DNA of 64,000 nucleotides from contig JBDIVM010000002.1 in assembly GCA_039805905.1 (NCBI GenBank), positions 806,001-870,000 of the forward strand, given 5' to 3'. This document shows, in pieces, positions 53,000 through 61,274 of the stretch. Each line of letters opens with the position of its first letter. Position 1 is the first letter of the stretch. The notes under the pieces are model-generated. The model was not told where the DNA came from. It searched no databases and worked only from the letters and a program-made list of their open reading frames with translations. This DNA is from Thermohalobaculum sp039805905 (lineage in GTDB: Bacteria > Pseudomonadota > Alphaproteobacteria > Rhodobacterales > Rhodobacteraceae). A program made the translations under genes and the position numbers.

Positions 53000-53284
53000 T
53001 CAGCAATTCTTGATCGCATCCCGCTTGATCTGCTCATAGTTCGCCTCGATCTCGCCCGCGAGCGCTTCAGCTGCCGCCTTCGGCGGCCCGTCGCGATCCG
53101 GTTGCTTGTGCCGGCCCCACTGCATCAGATAGTCGTCCGAGCCGTCGAGCCCCCGCTTCATCGCGATGAGGTCGATCAGCTCCTGGAACCGCAGGCTCAG
53201 CTCGACCTTGTGGGTCCCCGAGCCATCCTTTCCCTCGACGACGGACGGAATCTCCTGCCAGGACAGGATCGTCAGCTTTGCCAT
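53000..53284 (-). CDS. PF13769 (so-called virulence factor)-type small protein
   Basis: A 94-aa protein starting MAKLTILSWQEIPSVVEGKDG, with KVELSLRFQELIDLIAMKRGLDGSDDYLMQW. This pattern is of the small family named virulence factor (PF13769), which in alphaproteobacteria occurs next to metF and corrinoid methyltransferase genes. Here it precedes the MetH-activation-like gene. The name is probably misleading and a C1-related role is likelier. Confidence 0.75.
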   Translation of the reverse strand: MAKLTILSWQEIPSVVEGKDGSGTHKVELSLRFQELIDLIAMKRGLDGSDDYLMQWGRHKQPDRDGPPKAAAEALAGEIEANYEQIKRDAIKNC

Positions 53285-53709
53285 GCCTGCATTCCCCATA
53301 TGCCCGGACTGCTCCCGGGCCCGCAGCAGGAACAATATACTCTCAATATATCGCACGGAAGCCCCTCAAACCGTGAGATGACATCTGCCGGGCCCCGACG
53401 GACCGCGGCTGCTGCATTGCGTATCGCCGTGGCGCGACGGACCGCACCGGCCGCTTGGCCGATGCAGCGGCATACAGCGCACAGATGCGCGACGGCACCG
53501 TGCCTGCCCGCGCCTCATCACATTTCCAATGGCCCGCGGCAGCCCTTGCCGCGCACCGTTTCGCCCGGGACCGATCACCTGAGACCGATGACATTCTGCA
53601 TACGCATCCCCCTCATGCAATTCCCGAGCGTGGGATCGGCGAGGAAATTCGGGTGAAACTGCCGCCCAGCCGGCGCAGAGCGAGGCGCATGGTCACAGGG
53701 GAGGCAAGG
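53285..53709. other. 425-bp divergent intergenic region between module B and metF genes
   Basis: Contains the AT-rich operator candidate at 53334-53352 and the promoters needed for transcription in both directions. A longer upstream frame of the next plus gene exists but is of low quality. No RNA element was recognised. Confidence 0.5.
53334..53352. promoter_or_regulatory. Second copy of the operator candidate, upstream of the PF13769-type gene
   Basis: AATATACTCTCAATATATC matches the block at 52251-52269 in 16 of 19 positions and lies 50 bp before the ATG at 53284. Both copies stand in front of minus-strand module B transcripts. The minus-strand core GATATAT also resembles the arsR palindrome at 31321. 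Confidence 0.6.
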
Positions 53710-54282
53710 ATGGCGTGGAGAAGGTTCCCGGTTCCTGAGTTCGATCACCGATCGCTCAAGGGAATGACCTACATTCCACCCGCGCCGATCTCGAAGGACG
53801 AGGAAGCCCGCATCGTCGCCGCTGCGATCGGCGGCGATGCCTCTGTGGCCGGGGCCTACGCGGTCGCGCCGGATCCCGCTCTGCTGGAGAGGCTGTCCTT
53901 CGGCGGCGACTACCGGCAGATGATCCTGTGCGCCCTGCCCGGACCCGGCGCCCATCTTGTCGCCCGTTCCATGGCCTGGTTCAACCAGCGCGCCCATGTG
54001 CTCGACCGGAACGCGGCCGACGCGGAGACGCTCTATGTCTGGCGGACACCGCGGACGCACAATACGCGCCTGGGGCCCGACGACGGGGTCACGCTGGACC
54101 GCGCTGTGGTCTATCTCCTGAGCGGGCGCATCCTCGAGGACTGCGACCGGGGCAACCGTCTGATGATCGACAGCAACTGGAGGCCCGGCGCGGGCAAGGC
54201 GGGCTACCGCATCCTGGCCGGATGCGACAAGGGTGGCGACAACTTCCACGACAGCTGCTTCATGCTGAGCTGGGAAGCGTGA
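53710..54282 (+). CDS. Hypothetical protein, 190 aa, upstream of metF
   Basis: I do not recognise a family. The protein begins MAWRRFPVPEFDHRSLKGM and contains YAVAPDPALLERLSFGGDYR, VARSMAWFNQRAHVLDRNA, VYLLSGRILEDCDRGNRLM, and a Cys/His-bearing end (LAGCDKGGDNFHDSC). GGGGAGGCAAGG precedes ATG 53710. metF follows 28 bp later, so the two are probably co-transcribed. The preceding longer frame is dropped. Confidence 0.6.
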   Translation: MAWRRFPVPEFDHRSLKGMTYIPPAPISKDEEARIVAAAIGGDASVAGAYAVAPDPALLERLSFGGDYRQMILCALPGPGAHLVARSMAWFNQRAHVLDRNAADAETLYVWRTPRTHNTRLGPDDGVTLDRAVVYLLSGRILEDCDRGNRLMIDSNWRPGAGKAGYRILAGCDKGGDNFHDSCFMLSWEA

Positions 54283-54310
54283 GGCCACGGACGGAATCTT
54301 GGAGATGGCG

Positions 54311-55240
54311 ATGCATCAGGTGCAGTTGAATCCCGATCGGCTCTCGCCAGAGGCGGCCGGAATCGTCCGGTTCATGGGCGGGTTCACGGTCGAGACCACA
54401 CCGGCCTCTGCCGCCAAGGTCGGCGACTTCCGCGAGCTGCTGAGGTCCGGAACCGTCGTCTACATCACCTTCCTGCCCGGCTCCGACTACAACGACACGG
54501 TGGCCACGGCGAAGCGGCTCCGTAACGAGGGGTTCGAGCCGGCACCGCATTTTGCCGCGCGCTCGATGACCAGTCGGGCGATGCTGGAGGACTATCTCGC
54601 TCGTGCCGCAGGCGAGGCGGGCGTCAACCATGTGCTCGCCATCGCGGGTGCGGTGAGTGCGCCGCTCGGCCCCTATGCTGACTCCATGCAGATGCTGGAG
54701 ACAGGGCTTTTCGACAAGCACGGTATCGCACGGATCGGAGTCGCGGGGCACCCGGAAGGCAGTCCCGACATGTCTGACAGGGCCATCGCCGAAGCGCTCG
54801 CCTGGAAGAACGGTTTTGCGCAGCGCACCGACGCCGCCATGCACATCGTCACCCAGTTCTGCTTTGAGGCGGAACCGATCATCGCCTGGGACCGGCGCCT
54901 CAATGCCGAGGGCAACCGGCTGCCGATCCGGATCGGTGTGCCGGGGATCGCCAAGCTGCAGACGCTGGTGAAATACGCCATGGCCTGCGGCATCGGCAAC
55001 TCGATCAATTTCATCAAGAGGCAGGCATCGAACGTCACCAAGCTGCTGACGCAGCAGGAACCCGACAGGCTGGTGCGGGATCTCGCCCGGTATGCCGCTA
55101 CCGATTCCGCCTGCGGCATCGAAGGCGTGCACATGTATCCGCTCGGAGGCCTGAAGAAATCCGCCGACTGGGGCTACGCGGTCACCGACGGCGCCTTCTC
55201 GCTGAACCGTGACGGCTTCAAAGTCGATGCCGACCTGTGA
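54311..55240 (+). CDS. metF: Methylenetetrahydrofolate reductase (MetF-like)
   Basis: A 309-aa FAD barrel protein: GFTVETTPASAAKVGDFRELL, VYITFLPGSDYNDTVATAKRLRNEGFEPAPHFAARSM, HVLAIAGAVSAPLGPYADSMQML, HIVTQFCFEAEPIIAWDRRL. MetF interconverts 5,10-methylene- and 5-methyl-tetrahydrofolate. Here it may run oxidatively, passing methyl groups from the corrinoid system into the folate C1 pool. GGAG with 6-nt spacing supports ATG 54311 over 54305. Confidence 0.88.
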   Translation: MHQVQLNPDRLSPEAAGIVRFMGGFTVETTPASAAKVGDFRELLRSGTVVYITFLPGSDYNDTVATAKRLRNEGFEPAPHFAARSMTSRAMLEDYLARAAGEAGVNHVLAIAGAVSAPLGPYADSMQMLETGLFDKHGIARIGVAGHPEGSPDMSDRAIAEALAWKNGFAQRTDAAMHIVTQFCFEAEPIIAWDRRLNAEGNRLPIRIGVPGIAKLQTLVKYAMACGIGNSINFIKRQASNVTKLLTQQEPDRLVRDLARYAATDSACGIEGVHMYPLGGLKKSADWGYAVTDGAFSLNRDGFKVDADL

Positions 55241-55273
55241 TATGCGCCGGATCCGGTGCAGGGGAGAAACGCC

Positions 55274-55777
55274 ATGCGCAAGACCGACCGGACCCAGGGG
55301 CTAAGCCGCCGTCAACTCCTGTCCGCAGGCGCCGCCGGCCTCGCTGCGGGCTTCGCGGCCGCTCCCGCGGGGCCGGTACGGGCCCAGACGGCGCAGCTGC
55401 CGGTGGTGGATGTGGCGAAGCTCGCCGATCTTGCGACGGGCGATGCCATAGACTTCGCCTACCCGGACGCCGACTCCCCGGCCATCCTGATCACGATGGA
55501 CGGGCCGGCCGAGAACGGCATCGGGCCGAACCGCAACATTGTCGCCTATTCAAGGCTCTGCACGCACAAGGGCTGCCCGGTCAGCTGGAACCCCGACCAG
55601 CGGATACTCATCTGCCCCTGCCACTGGTCGAGCTTCGATCCCGCGAAGAAGGGCCGCATGATCATCGGCCAGGCCAGCCAGGGATTGCCCCAGATCGTGC
55701 TGAAGGTCGAAGGCGATTTCGTCCAGGCGACGGGCGTCGACGGGCTGATCTACGGCCGCCAGACGAATGTTCTGTAG
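55274..55777 (+). CDS. aioB: Arsenite oxidase small subunit (Rieske)
   Basis: A 167-aa protein with a twin-arginine signal (GLSRRQLLSAGAAGLAAGF). The Rieske [2Fe-2S] site is CTHKGCPVSWN...CPCHWSSFD. AioB is exported with AioA and hands electrons from arsenite oxidation to a cytochrome or azurin. GGGGAGAAACGCC precedes ATG 55274. aioA starts 6 bp later. Confidence 0.93.
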   Translation: MRKTDRTQGLSRRQLLSAGAAGLAAGFAAAPAGPVRAQTAQLPVVDVAKLADLATGDAIDFAYPDADSPAILITMDGPAENGIGPNRNIVAYSRLCTHKGCPVSWNPDQRILICPCHWSSFDPAKKGRMIIGQASQGLPQIVLKVEGDFVQATGVDGLIYGRQTNVL

Positions 55778-55783
55778 CACGCG

Positions 55784-58270
55784 ATGACCGCGACCCCGCT
55801 TCCGCCGCCCGACGCCGAGGAGTTCCGTACCGTCTGCCAGTTCTGCATCGTCGGTTGCGGCTACCGCGTCTACCGGTGGCCCGAGGGCCGCGACGGCGGT
55901 CTGGCGCCGGACGAGAATGCGCTGGGCGCCGATTTCCGGATGCAGCAACCCGCTTTCGGCGCCTGGCTGCCGCCCCTCGCCCATTCCGTGATCACCGAGA
56001 AAGGCGGCCGGCACAACGTCGCGATCCTTCCAGATGACGGCTGCCTGGTGAATTCCGGCCTCGCCTCGGTGCGCGGTGCCGGGCTCGCGGCGTCGCTGTA
56101 CCGGCCCGACGGCCCGACCCGGATCCGGCTGACGTCGCCGGCGATCCGCTCGGGCGGCACTCTCGACCCGATTGGCTGGGACGAGGCAGCCGATCTCGGC
56201 TCCCGCGTGATCAAGGCGGTGATCGACCGCTGGGGGCCTGACGCCATTGGCATGAAGTTCTTCGACCACGGCGGCGGCGGCGGCGGCTTCGAGAACAACT
56301 GGGCTGTGGGCCGCTTCTTCTTCGAGGGCGTCCGAACCTCCACGGCGTCGATCCACAACCGCCCGGCCTACAATTCCGAGGTCCATGCTGCGGGCGATGC
56401 GGGGCTGGCACCTCTGACGAACGCCTATGTCGACGCCCAGCTTGCCGACACGATCCTGATCGTCGGGGCGAATCCTTACGAGACCCAGACCAACTACTTC
56501 CTCAATCACATGGTGAAGAACCTCTCGGGCGAGTCGGCGGCGCTCAAGAAGGCGAACTTCCCGGGCGAGCAGACGGGCCCCGGCCGCATGATCGTCATCG
56601 ACCCGCGCCGAACCATGACCGTGGCGGCAGCCGAGGCGGCGGGCGGAGCCGAGAACGTGCTCCACCTGCAGATCGAGCCGGGTGCCGATCTCTGGCTGCT
56701 GAATGCGATCGCGCGCCTGATTCTCGAATTCAAATGGCATGACACCGGCTTCATCCGGAAGCACACCGAGGTCCAGACCTACGAGGCCTACCAGCGCTCG
56801 ACCCTGATGAGCGAGCGGCCGGCGGACGACATCGTGCGCGAGGCAGCAGCGCGGGCGGGCATCGACCCGGCTCTGATCGGCAAGGCGGCCGAGTGGATCG
56901 CGCGGCCGAAACCGGACGGCAGTCGTCGCCGGACCCTGCTCCATTACGAGAAGGGCCTGATCTGGGGGATCAAGAACTACGAGAACGTCGCCAGCATCGT
57001 CGGCCTTGCGTTGCTGACGGGCAATCTCGGAAAGCCGGGGACCGGCTGCAGCCGCCTTGGCGGCCATCAGGAAGGCTATGTCCGCCCCGCGGCGCCGGGG
57101 GGCCGGCCGGCGCGCAACATTGACGAGGCGCTGCGCCGCGGCGAGACCAAGGTATACTGGATCGGCGGCTGCAACCCGGTGCTGACCACGCTCCGCGCCG
57201 AGTCCGTCGCCGGCGCGCTCGATACCCGGGGCGGCGTCGTCACCGAGGCGCTGACCATGACGAAGGGCAAGCCCGCTGCCGAACGGGTCGTTGCCATCGT
57301 CGAGGCGATGAAGCAGGGCGGCATCTTCGTCATCGGCCAGGACATCTACCCGACCGCCTCGACCGATCGCGCGCATCTGGTGCTGCCGGCCGCCACCTGG
57401 GGCGAAATGAACCTGACCTCGATCAACGGCGAGCGGCGGCTCCGCCTCTACCCCAAATTCATGGAGCCGCCCGGCCAGGCCCTGCCCGACTGGGCGATCA
57501 TCGCCCGGGTCGCCCGTCGGCTGCGGGCGCTCTACGAGGCCGACAATAACCCCGAGATGGCCAACCGCTTCCTCAATTTCGACTGGGCGGACGACGAGGC
57601 CGTGTTCATAGATGCCCGCTACAGTTTCTCGGGCGGGCCCGGCGATCCGATGGAAGGCTATGCCGGCGTCGACTACGATGTCCTGCGCAGGCTCGGCAAC
57701 AACGGCATCCAGACACCGACGAGGCTCGTCCGGGGGACACCGATTGGCACCGAGCGCCTGTTCGAGGACGGACGCTTCGGCACGCCCTCCGGCAAGGCCC
57801 GGTTCATCCCGGCACCGCCGCCCTGGCCACGCTATGCAGCCGCCGTCGAGCGGCAGCGCCGCCAGCACCGGTTCTGGATCAACAACGGCCGGTCGAACCA
57901 CATCTGGCAAACCGCCTATCATCATCGCTACATCGAGTTCTACCGCGAGCGCGCACCGGTGCCCTATCTCGAGATGCATCCGGCCGATGCGGCGGGCCTC
58001 GGCATTCAGGCCGGCGATCTGGTCGAGGTCGCGAACGACATGGGCAGCGTCCAGGCGATGGCCTACCCGACCGGCTCGGTGAAGCCGAACCACTGTTTCA
58101 TGCTGTTCGGTCAGCCGAGGGGCGCCGCCGGCGACCTGGTCTCGGACCATGTCGACCCGGACACGACGATCCCCTGGTACAAGGGTGTCTGGGCGGACGT
58201 CCGCAGAATCGGGCCGATGCCCGAAGTCACGCGCAGCGTGTCGTTCCGGCCCCAGAACGTGGCGGGCTGA
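55784..58270 (+). CDS. aioA: Arsenite oxidase large subunit
   Basis: An 828-aa Mo-bisPGD protein of typical AioA length. The N-terminal [3Fe-4S] motif is C18-x-x-C21-x-x-x-C25 (CQFCIVGCGYRVYRWP), with Ser in place of the fourth Cys (VNSGLASVRGAG), as in Alcaligenes AioA. Further AioA-like stretches are HNRPAYNSEVHAAGDAG, IVGANPYETQTNYFLNH and GLLTGNLGKPGTGC-type sequence. It oxidises As(III) to As(V) in the periplasm, carried out by the AioB Tat signal. No aioXSR or cytochrome c gene is nearby. Confidence 0.93.
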   Translation: MTATPLPPPDAEEFRTVCQFCIVGCGYRVYRWPEGRDGGLAPDENALGADFRMQQPAFGAWLPPLAHSVITEKGGRHNVAILPDDGCLVNSGLASVRGAGLAASLYRPDGPTRIRLTSPAIRSGGTLDPIGWDEAADLGSRVIKAVIDRWGPDAIGMKFFDHGGGGGGFENNWAVGRFFFEGVRTSTASIHNRPAYNSEVHAAGDAGLAPLTNAYVDAQLADTILIVGANPYETQTNYFLNHMVKNLSGESAALKKANFPGEQTGPGRMIVIDPRRTMTVAAAEAAGGAENVLHLQIEPGADLWLLNAIARLILEFKWHDTGFIRKHTEVQTYEAYQRSTLMSERPADDIVREAAARAGIDPALIGKAAEWIARPKPDGSRRRTLLHYEKGLIWGIKNYENVASIVGLALLTGNLGKPGTGCSRLGGHQEGYVRPAAPGGRPARNIDEALRRGETKVYWIGGCNPVLTTLRAESVAGALDTRGGVVTEALTMTKGKPAAERVVAIVEAMKQGGIFVIGQDIYPTASTDRAHLVLPAATWGEMNLTSINGERRLRLYPKFMEPPGQALPDWAIIARVARRLRALYEADNNPEMANRFLNFDWADDEAVFIDARYSFSGGPGDPMEGYAGVDYDVLRRLGNNGIQTPTRLVRGTPIGTERLFEDGRFGTPSGKARFIPAPPPWPRYAAAVERQRRQHRFWINNGRSNHIWQTAYHHRYIEFYRERAPVPYLEMHPADAAGLGIQAGDLVEVANDMGSVQAMAYPTGSVKPNHCFMLFGQPRGAAGDLVSDHVDPDTTIPWYKGVWADVRRIGPMPEVTRSVSFRPQNVAG

Positions 58271-58273
58271 GCG

Positions 58274-59221
58274 ATGCTGCGTGCCCTTGCCCGTTCCCTC
58301 GCACTCGCACTGGCCCTCGCAACTGCGCCGGGCGTGGCGCAGACCCTGTCGCCCGGCGCCGAGATGCAGGGAGCCGACCTCTCCGGCAAGGTACTTGAAG
58401 GCGTCGCCGCACAGGGCGCAAACCTCAGCGGTGCCGATCTCAGCGGCGCGCAGCTCCGCCGGGCCGACCTGCGCGAGGCGTATCTGCGCGGCGCCGATCT
58501 CTCGGGCGCCGATCTCAGCGGAGCCGATCTCGGCGGCGCAGACCTCACCTTGGCGCGCCTCGACGGCGCGAACCTGACCGGCGCGCGGCTGACGCGCACC
58601 GCTCTCGTCCGGGCGCGCCTCGACGGCGCGATCCTCACGCGCGCCTTCATGGCTGGCGCCGACCTGACCCGCGCACGGCTCACGGACGTTGATCTGACCG
58701 GCGCCGTCCTCCAGGATGCGACGCTCGTACAGGCCGACCTCACCGGCGCGAACCTGACCGGTGCCAGGCTGGGCGCGGGCTCGCCGGGATCCGACTCCCC
58801 TGCCCCGGCACGTCTGACCGGAGCCGATCTCACAGACGCCGTGCTCGACGGTGCCGACCTGACGAGCGTGGGTCTCAGCGAGGCACGCCTCAAGGATGCC
58901 AGCCTGCGCGGCGCGACGCTGAGCTATGCCGATCTGAGCTGGATCGAGGCACCGGGGGCAGATTTCTCCGACGCGGCGATGTCGGCGGCGATCCTCAAGG
59001 GCGCCAACCTTGCCGGGACCGACTTCAGCGGTGCGGTGATGGATCTGGCGCGCGCCGCGGGCGCGATCCTGCGCCAGTCCGATCTGACGGCTGCATCGCT
59101 CAATGGTGTGGACCTGACGCTGGCCGACCTGACCGGCGCGATCTTTTCTGGCGCCGATCTCACGGGATTGCGGGTCGACGGCGCAACGGCAAATCCTTCG
59201 TTTGGAGGGGCAGGACCATGA
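58274..59221 (+). CDS. Secreted pentapeptide-repeat protein
   Basis: A 315-aa protein with signal peptide MLRALARSLALALALATAPGVA, then A(D/N)LxG-type repeats (GADLSGADLSGADLGGADLT and so on) over almost the whole chain. This folds as a right-handed quadrilateral beta-helix. It lies 3 bp after aioA and overlaps the aquaporin gene (ATGA), so it belongs to the arsenite oxidase transcript. A periplasmic scaffold for AioAB is possible; evidence for a function is lacking. Confidence 0.88.
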   Translation: MLRALARSLALALALATAPGVAQTLSPGAEMQGADLSGKVLEGVAAQGANLSGADLSGAQLRRADLREAYLRGADLSGADLSGADLGGADLTLARLDGANLTGARLTRTALVRARLDGAILTRAFMAGADLTRARLTDVDLTGAVLQDATLVQADLTGANLTGARLGAGSPGSDSPAPARLTGADLTDAVLDGADLTSVGLSEARLKDASLRGATLSYADLSWIEAPGADFSDAAMSAAILKGANLAGTDFSGAVMDLARAAGAILRQSDLTAASLNGVDLTLADLTGAIFSGADLTGLRVDGATANPSFGGAGP

Positions 59222-60084
59222 CGGCAATCGAGAGCGATCCTAGCGCAGCCGACCGCACAAGTCCGCGCGATCCGTCGCTGGTCAGTGCCGCGGCCGGCGA
59301 GATCGTGGGCACGTTCATCCTGGTCTTCTTCGGTGTCGGCGCGGTGCAGGCCGCGGTCGCCACCGGTGCCCAGGCCGGGCTCTGGCAGGTTGCCGTCGTC
59401 TGGGCCATCGGCGTCAGCCTGGCGATCTACGCGACGGCCTCCTATTCCGGGGCTCATATCAATCCGGCGATCACGCTGGTGGCATTTGTCTACGACCGGA
59501 TGCCGCTTGTCCAGGTCCTGGTCTACTGGGTCTCCCAGCTCATAGGCGCAATGCTGGCGGCCTTGCTGCTCTATGCCATCTTTGCCGAGATCATCGTCGA
59601 GTTCGAGCGGCAGCACGGCCTGTTGCGCGGCGGGCCGGGGAGCGAGCTCTCGGCGATGATGTTCGGCGAGTATTTCCCCAACCCGGCGATCTTCGGCTCG
59701 GACGAGGCGGCCTGGCGCGTGGTCAGCCTCCAACGCGCCTTCCTGGCCGAGCTGACCGGCACCGCAGTGCTCGCCTTCATCGTGGGTGCGCTGACCAGCG
59801 AGCGCAACATGGCCCGGCCACACTCAGGCATCACTGCAGTGATCATCGGCATCACGGTCGCCGCCATCATCTCGGTCATCGCCCCGCTCACGCAGGCGGG
59901 GCTCAATCCTGCCCGCGATCTGGGTCCGCGGCTGGTCTCCCATTACCTCGGTTGGGGCGAGATCGCGATTCCGGGCCCGCGCGGCGGCTGGCTCAGCGTC
60001 TACGTTGCTGCGCCCTGCCTCGGCGCACTGATCGGCGGCGGGCTGCAGCGACTGCTGGCGCGGTTCGCGCCGCACGCTCCGTAG
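59218..60084 (+). CDS. Aquaglyceroporin (AqpS/GlpF-type channel)
   Basis: A 288-aa MIP-family channel with six membrane helices. The NPA boxes are SGAHINPAITL and GLNPARDLGPR; Asp after NPAR is the glycerol-facilitator-type residue. In ars operons such as that of Sinorhizobium, AqpS moves As(III), in combination with ArsC. Here it sits behind aioBA and could let As(III) leave or enter. A simple glycerol or water channel is the alternative. Confidence 0.88.
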   Translation: MTAIESDPSAADRTSPRDPSLVSAAAGEIVGTFILVFFGVGAVQAAVATGAQAGLWQVAVVWAIGVSLAIYATASYSGAHINPAITLVAFVYDRMPLVQVLVYWVSQLIGAMLAALLLYAIFAEIIVEFERQHGLLRGGPGSELSAMMFGEYFPNPAIFGSDEAAWRVVSLQRAFLAELTGTAVLAFIVGALTSERNMARPHSGITAVIIGITVAAIISVIAPLTQAGLNPARDLGPRLVSHYLGWGEIAIPGPRGGWLSVYVAAPCLGALIGGGLQRLLARFAPHAP

Positions 60085-60225
60085 ACCGGATTCCCGCAGG
60101 CCGCCGGCGGCGCCGCCGCTGTGACCTGCGGACGCGCTTCAAGGTCCGGGCGGAAACCGGTATTCTGCCCGCCTGAAGATGCGGCACCGGTGTCACGCGG
60201 CCTGCCGCCCACCGAGGGAGCAAAT

Positions 60226-61239
60226 ATGACCGGCAAGTTCGCCCAGGCGCTCGCAGAACGTGACTGGCTCCTCGCGGATGGCGCCACCGGAACAAACTAT
60301 TTCGCCATGGGCCTCGTGTCCGGCGAATCGCCCGAGAACTGGAACGAATCCCATCCCGGTCGCGTCCGCGACCTGCACCGGGCGTTCATCGAGGCTGGCG
60401 CCGACATCATTCTCACCAACAGCTTCGGCGGCAACCGGCGACGGATGATGATGCACGGCGCGGCTGACCGTGTACGCGAGATCAACGCCCTGGCGGCGCG
60501 GCACGCCCGTGCCGAGGCCGATGCGGCCGGGCGTCCGGTGATCGTCGCCGGGTCGATCGGGCCGACCGGCGACCTGCTCGAGCCGCTTGGCGAGCTTCCT
60601 CCGGAGGAGGCCCGCGCGGCGTTTGCCGAACAGGCCGAGGCGCTTGCCGAGGGCGGAGCGGACATCCTCTGGTGCGAGACCCTTTCGGCCGAGAACGAGG
60701 TCGCAGCTGCCGTCGAGGCCTGTGCCGCGACCGGCCTGCCGGTGGTTGCAACCATGAGCTTCGACACCGGTGGCAGGACGATGATGGGCATCAAGCCCGG
60801 CGACTGGCCGCGGATCGCAGCCGGACTGCCCGGCCCGCTCGCGGCATTCGGAGCGAATTGCGGCGTCGGGGCGGCAGAACTGGTCGCGACCGTCCTCGGC
60901 ATCGCCGCGTCGGCCCCGCCGGAATCGGTCATCGTCGCAAAGGCCAATTGCGGCATGCCCGAGCTAACGGATGACGGCATCAGGTACAACGGCACGCCAC
61001 AGCTCATGGCCGACTATGCCCGCCTGTCCCGCAACGCCGGCGCGAGGATCATCGGTGGCTGCTGCGGCACGACGCCAGGTCATCTTGCTGCCATGCGGCA
61101 GGCCCTCGAAGCCCACCGCCCCGGCCCCCCGCCAACCATCGACGAGGTGATCGCCAGCCTCGGCACCGTCTCGCGCCTCGCGCGCGGAGTCGATGCGGCG
61201 GCGGACGCGAGATTGCGCGGAAAGCGGCCGGACCGGTAA
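60226..61239 (+). CDS. Betaine/homocysteine S-methyltransferase-like protein
   Basis: A 337-aa zinc-type homocysteine methyltransferase barrel: LLADGATGTNYFAMGL, ILTNSFGGNRRRM, GSIGPTGDLLEPLG, the zinc Cys in GANCGVG and the CC pair in IIGGCCGTTPGH. It takes a methyl group from betaine or a similar sulfonium/ammonium donor to homocysteine. CGAGGGAGCAAAT precedes ATG. Another methyl-transfer gene close to the corrinoid system; the methyl donor is not evident. Confidence 0.87.
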   Translation: MTGKFAQALAERDWLLADGATGTNYFAMGLVSGESPENWNESHPGRVRDLHRAFIEAGADIILTNSFGGNRRRMMMHGAADRVREINALAARHARAEADAAGRPVIVAGSIGPTGDLLEPLGELPPEEARAAFAEQAEALAEGGADILWCETLSAENEVAAAVEACAATGLPVVATMSFDTGGRTMMGIKPGDWPRIAAGLPGPLAAFGANCGVGAAELVATVLGIAASAPPESVIVAKANCGMPELTDDGIRYNGTPQLMADYARLSRNAGARIIGGCCGTTPGHLAAMRQALEAHRPGPPPTIDEVIASLGTVSRLARGVDAAADARLRGKRPDR

Positions 61240-61245
61240 TCTCTG

Positions 61246-61263
61246 GCGCGCCCGCCGGCGCGC
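61246..61263. terminator. Bidirectional hairpin between convergent genes
   Basis: GCGCGCC (61246-61252) and GGCGCGC (61257-61263) form a perfect 7-bp stem with a 4-nt loop between the convergent ends of the methyltransferase-like and dehalogenase-like genes. No U-run on either side. Confidence 0.45.
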
Positions 61264-61274
61264 ATTCCGATTGC

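Noticed and set aside
53000..53284. Virulence role suggested by the family name
   Set aside because: The neighbours are MetH-activation-like and metF genes; nothing here suggests pathogenicity.
55550..59227. Minus-strand frame of 1225 aa over aioA and the pentapeptide-repeat gene
   Set aside because: It is antisense to the well-supported arsenite oxidase gene and its repetitive part only mirrors the pentapeptide repeats.
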